A stretch of 64,000 bases of DNA from Ancistrus triradiatus (taxonomy: Eukaryota; Chordata; Actinopteri; Siluriformes; Loricariidae): NCBI GenBank assembly GCA_025084515.1, contig JAJAGP010001332.1:124001-188000 (forward strand), read 5' to 3'. This document shows positions 24,701-37,900 of this stretch, one piece after another. Position numbers and translations under genes: made by a program. Every line of letters starts with the position of its first letter. The stretch's first letter is position 1. Below the pieces are notes generated by a model. That model had not been told where the DNA came from, made no database searches, and was given only the letters and a program-made list of their open reading frames with translations.

Positions 24701-27700
24701 AGTACTGACGTTAGGAAACAGAACAGACTTTTGTGTGTCTGCTTCATTTTGGGTATGAAAGCCAATTGTTTTGTAGAGACAACCCGTATGGAAACACTGA
24801 ACAAAGGGTTCGAGTTCGTCATACTTGGTGTATGTAGCAGGTTGCTGCTTGCAAGCGTGATGCTAATTCAGTGTGACAGGCTTCAGAGTAATGCACAGGC
24901 CAGTGTATTGGAATGGAAAGGCAGAGCCAAACACTTTAACCGCATTCAGTGACTTGGCACTGAGAATGTGCGGTCTAGTCTAAGCTGGATATTTTTGAAT
25001 ATCTTTTCAAACTTTTGAGTGGAAAAGTGACCTTTACTGAAGGCCCCTGAATCAGTTGGACAGGCATTTTCAGGTCAATGGCTTCAGATCGTGTTTTTGG
25101 GTTCTAAGAAATGATTGATGGTAGCTGCTGACATCTTGTAAACAATAAATGGGGGTTTTAATTAGTTTGTTTTTGCTTAAACCTTTGCATTAATTTATAG
25201 GGTGTAGGTTTTATAAGGTTGTTAAGAGAGTAGTGAGACCAGCCTTGTTGTATGGCTTTAGAGACAGTGGCACTGACAAAGAGACAGGAAGCAGAGCTGG
25301 AGGTGGCAGAACTTAAGATGTTGAGGGTTCTCTTTAGGAGTGTTCTAGGGTGGACAGGATTAGGAATGAGATCATCAGAGGGACAGCACAGGTTGGAAAA
25401 TTGGGAGACAAATTCGAGAGGGAAGACTGGAGGATGGTTTTGGACCATGTGCAGAGGAGGGGATAGTTGGTATATTTGGTAGGAGGATGTCGGAGATGGA
25501 GAGCCAGGGCAAGAGACGGAGAGGAAGACCAAAGAGGAGTTATATGGTTGTGGTGAATGAAGATATGCAGGGAGTTGGGGTGAGAGTAGAGGACGTGGAG
25601 GACAGGGTGAGGTGGAAACGTTTAACTCGCTGTGGTGACCCCTGATAAAGGGAGAAGCCGAAAGAAGAAGAAGAATAATAAGAAGAAGGTTTTATAAGGT
25701 GTAGCCTTTCAGCCCTTTCATAGTACAGTGGCAAGCTGTAGGTCTGTGATGGCGCAACGGTTACGGTACTTCACTATGGACCAGAAGGCATTAGGTTCAG
25801 TCCTCAACACTGCCAAGCTGCCATTGTGGTGCCCTTGAGCACGACTCTTAGCCCACCGGTATCGTAGTGCATAGCGTACTTTAAACATGATTAAAACATT
25901 TACATTAAACTACAGTTGGGCAAAATCCTTAACATAAAGCTTATTTTATAATAATGTATTGAATATCTCATGTAATTTATTGAATAGTGTATTGAAAGTG
26001 AAAAACAAAATGATTATTGCGTGACCACGGCTTTTCCTCACCAAATTTCCCAGCGATCATTGCTGCCACCACGTCGCGCGCTGCGGACTTCCTCATCAGA
26101 GTGTCTGAGAGTGTTGTACTGCGTAACGCTTGCCTGGGAAATTCAAAAATCAGAGTACAGTTTCTGCTGCATGTGTATTTATGTTTCTTATCGGATTTTG
26201 AAAGTTCAAATAGGGAGTACCGTGTTTTATCGACTGCTGTCTCCTAGCCCAAATGCTGGATATTTAGCCTTATCCACAGACAGTGCTAGCACCTCGCTAA
26301 TATATACACACGTTCTACTGCTGTGAAAATCATTTTAATTGTTCCTTGTAATAAAGAAATGACACAGAGAAATCAGGTACTCACAGAGAAAGCTTTATTT
26401 TGAACATGGCACTAATTGCTGTTTTCCTTACCTCCTGTACTGGAACTTGGTAGCTTGTGAGCAAAAGTACACGTTAGGAGCTATCTCATGTTAGGAGACT
26501 GGAAATGTAAAACTTCAAAGGGATGAATAAGGTCTTAGGATGGATAGTTCAAGCGTTTAATTCAGTTTTGAAAAAATGATGTCTTGAAAATTAGACGATA
26601 CTTTGGCAGTATGAATCTTGGGCAGAAACGCCTCCAGGCTGGCTACTGATTGAATATACCAGATGGTTTGTGATCATCTGCTCTTCTGTATCCTGCATTC
26701 TAAAGCAGGTTTAAAAAAGGCAGTTGCACTTCAGTGGTCCAGAACTTGTTTGGCTATCTCCGTAGCACGTTCGGGAACACTTGCCAAACCTGGCTGCACC
26801 TCATACAGGTGCTTCCTAATCTCTGCGTGGACCCACGACATTTGCAAGTCTAAGTTGCACTGTTTATACACCCAGAAAACAGAGCAGGATCAGTCTGTGT
26901 AACAAAATCATTATTTTTTGTTGGACTCCAGCCAGGAGGCTGCTTATGTTATTACTGGATGCAATTATTACAGCTTAACAGTTTAGAAACCCCATCATTC
27001 ACATTCAAGAATTTAATTTAATTGTTTGCCTTGTTGTTGAATGTTGATTAGTATCTCATAGCTCTGTAGGAGAGCTGATATGTATTTATTTCTTTCAAAG
27101 GGAGAATTTGTCACGCTGTAATGAATTATATTTTGAATTAACTAGATTTTTGGATAATGATTGTGTTGAATGAATTTTTGTGTTTTCATGATTCAAATCG
27201 ATTACTGGGTTAATCAACTTCCCTTTTTTGGAGAAATCGGTTAGAAAGTGTAGCTTGAAGATGGGTTTGACTGGATTTGTGGAAATTTACTGTGATGTTG
27301 TTGGGGACTACATTTTAATCAGTAAGCTTGTTATTTTGTGAACAAGAATAATAATTAAAAATACGTCAGATAGGTTAAATGGTATTTAATGTTTACCTTT
27401 AAGATCTTAACAATTATAACAGGAAATAAAAAAAATTGCTCTTATGCTGTATACATCTAATTCATCGTCTGAAAGAGAGAAGTTAGTGTGAGTGACGACG
27501 CCTTATGACACCTGCTGACCGAAGAAAAAGAGACCACTCATTTAAAACCAATAACCTACAGTGTAACTACTCTGCAACACAATGCTTATTTTTGCAGAAG
27601 TGTACAAACTACATTTTTACTTTACTCAAATTTGCTGTAATATTCTGTACAATAATAGCTTTCTGATTATATTTTATAGTACAGTCCACCTGAAACTGCA

Positions 27701-30700
27701 TATCCACACACTTCAGAATGTGCATATGGAGAGAATGGTTAGCGAAAACACTTCACTCACTGTCTCCTCAAATTATTCCTACAGTGGGACAAAAAAGTAT
27801 TTAGTCAGCCACTGATTGTGTGCAAGTTCTCCTACTTAGAAAAAATGATGGAGAGGTCTGTAAATTTTCATCATAGGTACACTTCAACTATGAGAGACAA
27901 AATGAGGGAACACGAAAATCCAGGAAATACATTTGTAGGATTTTTAAAACGAATTTAATTGTAAATAATGGTGGAAAAAAATTTATATTTGGTCAATAAA
28001 CAAAGTTCAACTCAGTCCTCATAAAACATAACCTTTGTTTGGCAATGACAGAGGTCAAACGTCTTCACCAGGTTTGCACACACTGTAGCTGGTATTTTGA
28101 CCCATTCCTCCATGCAGATCTCCTCTAGAGGCAGTGATTGTTTTGGGCTGTCGCTGGGCAAGGTTTTGGCTTAAAATCTCACTTACACGGACCCCTTAGT
28201 CTTCCCTTTGTACGGATCAGATCGTCCTGTCCCCTTTGCAGAAAAAACAGCCCCAAAGGCACTGATGTTTTCAACCCCATGCTTCACAGTTAGTATAGTG
28301 GCACTCAGAATTCTTCTTCCTCCAAACACGGCGAGTTGAGTTTTTTATCAAAAAGTTCTATTTTGGTTTCATCTGACCACATGATATTTCTCCCAATCCT
28401 CTTCTGGATCATCCATATGCTCTCTGGCAAACTTCAGATGGGCCTGGACATGTACTGGCTTAAGCAGGGGGACACGGCTGGCACTGCAGGATCCGGAGTC
28501 CCTCTCGGTGTAGTGCGTTTACTGATGGTAGCCTTTGTTACTTTTGGTCCCAGCTCTCTGCAGGTCATTCATCAGGTCCCTGTGTGTAGTTCTGGGATTT
28601 TTCTCACCGTTCTCATGATCATTTGACCCACGGGATGAGATATTCCGTGGAGCCCCAGATCGAGGGAGTAGCATTATCAATGAGTCTTGTATGTCTTCCA
28701 TTTTCTTACAATTGCTCCCACAGTTGATTTATTCACACCAACCTGCTTGCCTATTGTAGATTCACTCTTCCCAGCCTGGTGCAGGTCTACAATTTTCTTC
28801 CTGGTGTCCTTCGTCAGCTCTTTGGTCTTGCCCATGGTTGAGTTTAGGAGTCCTGACTGTTTGAGGCTGTGGGACAGGTGTCTTTTATACAGATAACGCG
28901 ACGGTCAAACACGGTGCCAATTAATACAGGGAAACGAGTGGAGGACAGAAGAGCTTCTTAAAGAGACGTTACAGGTCTGTGAGAGCCAGAAATCTTGGCT
29001 TGTTTATGAGTGACCAAAAATACTTTACTATTTTTTCACCATAATTTACAATTAAATTAATTTAAAAATCCTACAATGTGATTCCTGGAGTTTTTTTCTC
29101 ATTTTGTCTCTCATAGTTGAAGTGTACCTATGATGAAAATTACAGACCTCTCTGTCATCTTTTCTAAGTAGGAGAACTTGCACATCAGTGGCTGACTAAA
29201 TACTTTTTTTGCCCCACTGTATTCTTTGCTATATTATTGTATTTTAATTTGACTTTTTCCTTAGTCCTAATAGTTGTAATTTAACTGTCATTAGCTCGTC
29301 ATACCTGTGTGCACTAACCAAGACAAATTCCTTAGTATGTCTAAAATGCTAGGTTGAAATACAATGATTCTGAGCCAGAACATGATCAAGCCAGTAGCCA
29401 AACTACACCAGTGAAGTCTTAACTGAAAACACAAAATACATGTTGATCATTTTACAAAGCCTTTCCAGTCTATTACTAAGTGGGCTCTTGCTTGCAGATT
29501 TTTGGGGCACAGAGTCTCATCCTTACCTCCGAGTTACCTTTTCATACATGTATCAAATTTTTTTATTTTTTTTTCAACCCAAATTTAGTGAACAAGTCTA
29601 TGCTCTTGACTTGCTTGTTATCAGAACCTTAGAGCCAAGAGAATGTAGGTAATTGAGTTACGGCAGGAATGTGGCAGGGGGACACCTGTGCAAATGTCAC
29701 TTCAACCAACATCCACCTCTACATTCAAGAGAAGGAGTTTTGACTGGCGATTAAAGCCTGTTTTAGCTGCACAGCATGTGACAATGCAGGCTTGTTTTTT
29801 GCAAGTGCTTGCGTTATCGCTAACAAAAGCTGTTCAGAGGTGTTTTTTTGTGCATCGTCCATTATGAAACTGTTATGTTCTGGCATCCATAAGCCAGAAA
29901 CATACAGCCCCCATGGCGCATTTCATCGATGCTGGCTCTGTGGCAAAAAGGCCTCGGTATAATGTAGTCGTGAAATGGGGAGGAGCAGGGGGTATAATTG
30001 CACTCCTTAAACACACTCACTAATCGATAACGTCTCCAATTTTGGATGGTGAGAGTAGGAGAACGCGATTTGGGGCTTAACACTGCAGTCAGAACTTAGA
30101 GTAGCGTTTCGCAGGTAATCTAGCCCCCAAGTTCACTCTCCTTCCAGACGTCAGATGCACATAGCAAACTCGCCGATGTTCCTACCGTGCGCTAGTGCAA
30201 GGGTGCACGGTTCAGTAGGGTGTTGCGTGGAGAACGCGATTTGGGGCTTAACACTGCATCAGCACTTGATGTAGTGCAGGTATTAGCCCCATTTTCTCCA
30301 GCGTCACACTGCTCCTTTATGCTGTGCAGTCACTTCATGTGTGCGTGGTAATAGAAAAATATTTCATCACTCAGTAAGTACAGAAAGCCTGTCACAGCCC
30401 CAAAGGACGTGCCTATAATAAAAAGAGATGTTGAGTTATTATGGCTAGTTCAGTGTAAATTAGTTTTGGACAAGCACTCTGCTGTTTATACTTGTTTTTC
30501 CACACAATCTAACAGCCTTCGCATGATTAGATTTAATGAACGGTTAAAAGTATGCAGACGCCATATGTAATACACGGTTTAGCTGTTTCAACTGGTAATG
30601 TGCATAGGTCCTGCCAGGTAATCGCCATAGGTTTCATTTCACCTTTGGGGTGGACACACCGCTCACCCCACCCAACCAAACGCTTCATACGAGTAGTGTT

Positions 30701-32904
30701 TTATGGTAAATACAACATAGTATTCAAACAAGTATTCAGACGTTGTTTGAACCCAGCTCTCTCTCAACTGCCTGAACTGGCACCGTGTCCTTTGCGGTGT
30801 AATTGGTGACAGAATTCACCATTTGTTTCGCAGAATGATTCCACTAATGTTTGCTGAGTGTGTTTTTGTGCTGGTACCTTGGCTGGTTTAAGTTTGTCAT
30901 GGACAGCTAACTTCTGAAGTTTGTCATAATCTTCATACACATCAAGTTTTGAAAAAGGACCCGTGTATGTTAACGCCGTCCTTCACACCCAGTCAGAAAC
31001 GGACCAACTGCGACGCTGCATACATTTTTTTAACCGGACCCTGTTCTAATAAAATCAGGGTGACCAATCAGAGCTTGGTTGTCAGGCAGAACAGCTCATC
31101 CTGCTCGCAGCAGAGCACAAGAGCTTATACAAGCTTATACAAACATGCTGACTATAAAAACATGAATATTAAAGAAAATATCTGGCAGTATATAACTGAA
31201 AGTCTGTGGAATGATGGTGATAAACCTCACTGTGACTGTATGGAACCGTGTTGTTGTTTATCCAAGTACATTCCAATCTGTTCATGCCCACAAAAACACA
31301 AACTAGAGCTTCCTGCACTAAACTTTGCTCGTCTTTGTTTTTTTATGTTGACAATGTGAAAAAGACACGGTGAAATCTCTGTAGCCCATTGAGAGAAGGG
31401 AAATTGAAGAAAGCAGAAGCGGACATGGAGTTTTCCGTGTTTAGACTTGATGTGAAGGTAGCACTATGTTAAAAATCGCATCCGTTTCCTGCGAAAGAGT
31501 CTGTGTGAATCAGTGGAAGAACGTTTCTAGTTTTCTAGACTGGAGGTTGCTCCACCACAGCAGAACCAACACTATAACTGCCTCTTGTTTTCAGCAAATG
31601 GCTGAACAGGCATATATAAACACAATGCTCATGTGTGCACTTGAGTGACGCCTTAGTAAATCATGCATGTATCTCTGGCCACGCCCTTCTCACCCTTCAT
31701 ATTTCCTTAGCATTTCAATTAGCATAATGAACACTCTCCGAACGCTGGCCTCAGTGTTTTTGAACACCTCTCTGAGGAGCTCAGGATTTATGGGTCCGTA
31801 AATTGTGCCAAAGACATCATTTCCTGCTTTCGTTTAAGCCAGGCTGATGGAAATCAATTCCCTATTGCTGAGGCGAGATGAACACAAATCTCCAGATGGT
31901 GGGCTTCCTCACAGGTGTGTGCAGGGATGTCGTTTTGAAATATGTTTAGAATTAATATTTTGTACATATCGTGTTGTTCTCTCATTTCTCATCAGCTGAG
32001 ATGTTGCACATGGCAACGTTTTATGGCGCATCATGATTGGGATTGTATTAATGCTTAATGAATCTTGCAAATCCCGTTTCACTAATTTATCATCAGACAG
32101 CTTTATCAGATTGCCTGAATTTCTCAGTGTCGAATAAACATTTGGGATGACTTAGGGTTGGGTATCATTAGCATTTTAACGATTCCGACTCTTCTTCTTG
32201 ATTCTTCTTGTTTGATTCCAGTTCAATATTGATTCCAGTTTTCCATTCCAAAAAAATGTGCCAAATGTGCATCTTGGTGAAGTATAGAATAGAGTTTGTG
32301 TCCTCAGTCGCTCTTATTTTCTATCCTTTCTCTATTTCTTTGTCCTCTCATAGCCCCTGACTTACACACTCATGCCGCACTCACATGGGAAGAATAACTC
32401 TGTCAGTACATCCACACCTCTGCCCCAGGACTGATTGTCACCTACACATAGAGGCTTTCCTGCAGAGAAAGACAAAACGAGAACTGGGGAACTGGGTTAA
32501 AAATATTCAGGAGCTCCAGTCGGCGTCCTGTCTTTATCACCAGGCAATGAATGGAATGTGTTAATTGCTCTCTCAGGCATGAGAGATTTTTTAAACCTCC
32601 AAAATAGATAAGTAACGTCCTTATTATTCGAATCGGTACCTTTTCACAACACTGTTGTGAGCTGTGAGAAGACTGCACACGTTGTTTACAGCTTGGAGAG
32701 AGCGGAACCCCTTGGGCACCCACCATGACAGGGGAAGTGTTTCATCAGTGCGTGAGGCTGGGGTGCAGCAGATGCAGGGGGGAGGGGCAGTGCATGGCAC
32801 CTCGGAGGTGGGAGGGCGTGATGGGGAATGTGTGGGTTTGGTAGGAGGGTCGATTTAGTCTCCCTGATTACCAGATGCTTCAATCAAACACAGGCATACA
32901 ACTC

Positions 32905-32955
<51 letters not shown>

Positions 32956-34442
32956 TTGCTATCCTTGTGAGGTCTTTCCATTTACATGAATGACAATGAA
33001 CAATGGCAAAGTAACAAATTATTGCTACCCCTTACCCTAACCTCAGTAACCTAATGAAAGTCTTTTGGTTTTTCATACAAAAGTTTCCATTTTTGTAAAA
33101 AGCAAAACAAAAAGAAAGCAGTTAAAGAAGTGAGCCTTAACCTCAGTAACCTAAAGCAAGTCATTTTGCTCTTTTGGTTTTTCAAATAAAAGTTGCGATT
33201 TTTGTTTAAAAACAAAAAAAACAGGCAGTTAAAGAAGTGAGGACCGGAAAAACTGTCCTACCTCTAACCTTAACCTCAATAACCTAAAGCAACTCCTTTG
33301 GTTTTTCAGATAAATGTTAAAAAAAAAAAGAAAAAAAAAAAAAAAAAAAAAATTAAGCTAAAGGACTCAAAAAAATTAAGCTAAAGGACTCAAAAATTCA
33401 ATTTTCTATCATCATAGGAACATTTTGGTCCGCATCAGTATAGCAAGATAAGGTACACACACACACACACACACACACACGTCTTGCTATCCTTGTGAGG
33501 ACTTTCCATTTACATGAATGACAATGAACAATGAGAAAGTAACAAATAATTGCTACCCCTTACCCTAACCTCAGTAACCTAAAGAAAGTCTTTTGGTTTT
33601 TCATACAAAAGTGTCCATTTTTGGACAAAACAAACCAAAAGCAAAACAAAAAAAAGCAGTTAAAGAAGTGAGCCTTAACCTCAGTAACCTAATCAAGTCA
33701 TTTTGCTCTTTTGGTTTTTCAAATAAAAGTTGCGATTTTTGTTTAAAAACAAAAAAAAAAGGCAGTTAAAGAAGTGAGGACCGGAAAAACCATCCTAACC
33801 CTAACCTTAACCTCAATAACCTAAAGCAACTCCTTTGGTTTTTCAGATAAATGTTAAAAAAAAGAGATGTTAAAAAAAAAAACATGTTCATCATAGGAAC
33901 ATTTGGTCCGCACCAGTATAGCAAGACAAGGTGTACACACACACACACACGCTTGTCTTGTTATCCTTGTGAGGACTTTCCATGTACATGAATGACAATG
34001 AACAATGAGAAAGTAACAAATTATTGCTACTCCTTACCCTAACCTCAGTAACCTAAAGAAAGTTTTTTGCCCTTTTGGTTTTTCATAGAAAAGTTTCCAT
34101 TTTTGTAAAAAGCGAAACAAAAAAAGCAGTTAAAGAAGTGAGCCTTAACCTCAGTAACCTAAAGCAAGGCATTTTGCTCTTTTGGTTTTTCAAATAAAAG
34201 GTGCGATTTTTGTTTAAAAAAAAAAAAAAGGCAGTTAAAGAAGTGAGGACCGGAAAAAACGTCCTAACCCTAACCTTAACCTCAATAACCTAAAGCAACT
34301 CCTTTGGTTTTTCAGATAAATGTTAAAAAAAAAAAAAAAAAAAAAAACAGCTAAAGAACTCAAAATTCCATTTTCCTATCATCATAGGAACATTTGGTCC
34401 GCACCAGTATAGCAAGACAAGGTGTACACACACACACACACA

Positions 34443-34496
<54 letters not shown>

Positions 34497-34859
34497 ACAC
34501 CCACACACACACCCACGTCTTGCTATCCTTGCTATCCTTTCCATTTACATGAATGACAATGAACAATGAGAAAGTAACAACTTATTGCTACTCCTTAGCC
34601 TAACCTCAGTAACCTAAAGAAAGTTTTTTGCCCTTTTGGTTTTTCATACAAAAGTTTCCATTTTTGTAAAAAGCGAAACAAAAAAAGCAGTTAAAGAAGT
34701 GAGGACCAGAGAAATGGTCCTAACCTTAACCTCAGTAACCTAAAGCAACTCTCTTGGTTTTTCAGATAAAACAAAAAAAAAGCTGCTAAATAACTCAAAA
34801 TTCCATTTCCCTATCATCATAGGAACACTTGGTCCACATCAGTATAGCAACACAAGGTG

Positions 34860-34917
<58 letters not shown>

Positions 34918-37900
34918 TTTACCCTCAAAGCCTGCAGCCTTGTGTAAGCAAGTTCATCTGTTAGCTTTGCCCAAGGGTCACAATGTTGTGTGTGTGTGTG
35001 TGTGTGTGTGATGATTACAGATGCACTCTAGATCTCTGCTCAAGCACGGCTAGGGCTGCCTACTAAACAGGTGAAATCTCTCTGGAGACTCAACAGCAAC
35101 CCCCCCTTATTACAGGCAATGAAGGAGATCCAAAACACGCGTACCCCTAAACCCCCAGTCCTGCATAAAGAGGCCCCACAGCCCCAGCTGTGCTGGGAGA
35201 AGCAACAAGGCAGATTAGAGGGTAGACAATTGAAAGATTTGGTCACCCCAGCAGTCTCCTCATTATGTAATAGACCCCCAGGCAGGGTGGGAGCACTAGC
35301 TGAGACCTAGAGACCTAGACACACAGAGGAAGTCAATATCCAGGCCAGATGTAACCCTTATGTTTGTTCACTACTTAGCATTGCATGCCCTATTGACTCA
35401 AGCTTTTGGTATCAAGCGATGTAGTAAAAGGTTTCATAAACCAGTGCCAGTGGAGTTTGAGGTCAATACGTGGTTCTTTAGATACTGGTCTTGCACGTTG
35501 AATATGCTATTTTGCAGTGATTTGATTTATGATAAACCAGATCAGTCTGGGTAGTTTAGAATTAGAGCGCTGTCAAGTCATTAGGTATTAACAAATGAAA
35601 TTGAATCTGACTTGAGGAAAAAAGGCGTATCAAACATCGTTAGGGCCTGAATAATTAAACCTAGTTGTAAGTGCATGGCCGTGTCACTGAATTGCAATGA
35701 GAGCATTTAGATGCATTTAATAATCCAATAACTGCAGTAAATCAGATTTTGTCAGAGATTACTAGCGCTTGAGTAATCAGATAATTGGAAAACTCTGTAT
35801 TTACATGACTAATCAGATTTGTACATTTACATTTACAGCATTTAGCAGACGCCCTTATCCAGAGCGACTTACAATTGGTACAGTCTTACAATTCAAGCAA
35901 TTGTGGGTTAAGGGCCTTGCTTAAGGACCCAACAGTGGCAGCTTGGCAGAGCTGGTCCAGAGTTCTGGTCCAGAGTCCAGCCAGGAATCTCACAGAGGGA
36001 TGTAATGTAAACCTCAAACTTCAGTAATTAAATAATGAAATTCTTCAATACATTGAGCATTTACTCCCATTGTGCAATGGCCCAACTTACGATATTTTGA
36101 CTCTACAATGAGAATCCATAAGGAACATAAATACACATTCAGAAGAAACCGTACTCAGTATTTTGAATTTCGAATCTTCCTGGGCAAGGAATGTGCAATA
36201 ATGTGAAATGTGCTTTCTCCCTTGCTAAATAAGGATCTGTAGGGACTGTGTGTAGGGACTGTGGTAGCCTAGTGGTTAAGGAACTGGAATCTGGATCAAA
36301 AGGTCTAGGTTTCAAATCCCACCTCTGCCAAGCTGCCACTGTTGGGTCCTTGAGCAAGACCCTTAACCCACAACTGCTTAGATTGTAAGACTGTACCAAT
36401 TGTAAGTCGCTCTGGATAAGGGCATCTGCTAAATGCTGTAAATGTAAATCTCTGGCAGATGTAGGGAGTCACGTAACGGAAGTGAAGAGCGCTGGGAAAT
36501 GTAGTGAGGAAAAGCCGTGGTCGCGCAATAATCGTTTTTGGTTTTCTCTTTCAATATACTACTCAATAAATTACACGAGATATTAAATACTTTATTATAA
36601 AACAAGCTTTATGTTGTTGATTTTGTCCAACTGTAGTATAATGTAAGTGTTTTAAGCATACACTACGCACTATGATGCTTTTCGGCATTTGGCAGTGCAT
36701 GACGTAGGGAGTCGCGTGGCGGGAGTGATGAGAGCTGGGAAATGTAGTGAGGGAAACCCAGTCCTGGTCGTGTTTTAAGCACGTTTAATGTATGCTACGC
36801 TATGATATATACAGTATATATTAAACTTCAACTTAAGATGAATGTCAGAATGTATCCCCATCATAAACTGGTGACTACCTGTATTGCGTTTGGGGAGATG
36901 AGCATATACCGTATTTTTCGGACCATAAGGCGCACTTAAAATCCTTTAACTTTCTCAAAAATTGACAGTGTGCCTTAAAATGCGATGCGTCTAATGTATG
37001 AATTAATTCTGGTTGTGCTTTCTGACCTAGAACCGATTGTAGATGGTACACGGCGCTCATAAATCTGTCAACATGTTTTAGCACGGCCTTGGTAAGTTAC
37101 GAAGCTTACGGCCACCGTAGTGCGCAGCATCGCGGGGTAATACGGTATGTGCTTCAGCATTAGGGTACGTGCATTCATTCTTTTATTTTCGAAGCGGATT
37201 TTCAAACTCAGCACGATCAGTCACGCAGTACAACATGGACATAGAGCAGGCTGCGAGAGAATTCAACATTAATGATCAATGTACAGAAGTGGAGGAAGCA
37301 AAAGACGCCCTGCGCCAGGTAAAGACCAAACTGAGCTTCCGACGGAACTTAAGAGTTTTGTTTCATTTCATGCGCCTTATAACCCGGTGCGCTTTATGTA
37401 TGAAAATATACCCGTTAGCAGCCGATCGTTGATATTGTGTCTTATAATCCAGTGAGCTTTATGGTCCGAAAAATACGGTACTGCATTTCCCCAAAAGTGT
37501 TTGGTAGCTGTTTTGTGGATGCTGCATTTAATTCCAGAGTTGCCTATTTCCATGAGAGAAAGGAGCAAACAGGTCTATGGAAACAACCCACAAAGAAGCA
37601 GTCTCTTAATATAAGCGGCAACCATGTTTGACTGTGTTAGCCGCTTCCGTGCTTCGTTTGTGTGCATGCACAGACTGAGAAAACCGATTGAAAACAGAAT
37701 AAGTGTATACATGCAGTGAGAAATACTACTACTGAGGTCAAATCCGGCTCTCTTTATTTTGTTTGTAGGCCTTAATCCAATTTCAGTACTCTGAGTATGC
37801 TGTTTATGTGACGACTTGAATAATCAGATAACTGCTTGTTGTGCATGTAAACACACTCAGCGTTATTTCATATTTGGGGACTACCATCTCAGACCATAAC

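Noticed and set aside
30949..31359. 136-codon open frame
   Set aside because: It lies inside the dispersed repeat R3, whose other copy (61340-61800) does not keep the frame.
33793..33806. CCTAACCCTAACC words that look telomeric
   Set aside because: Only two units, embedded in the minisatellite sub-repeats (ACCTTAACCTCA); not an interstitial telomere array.
32906..34916. Regularly spaced repeats resembling a CRISPR array
   Set aside because: Units are hundreds of bases long, contain microsatellites and lie in a vertebrate intron; no cas genes exist.
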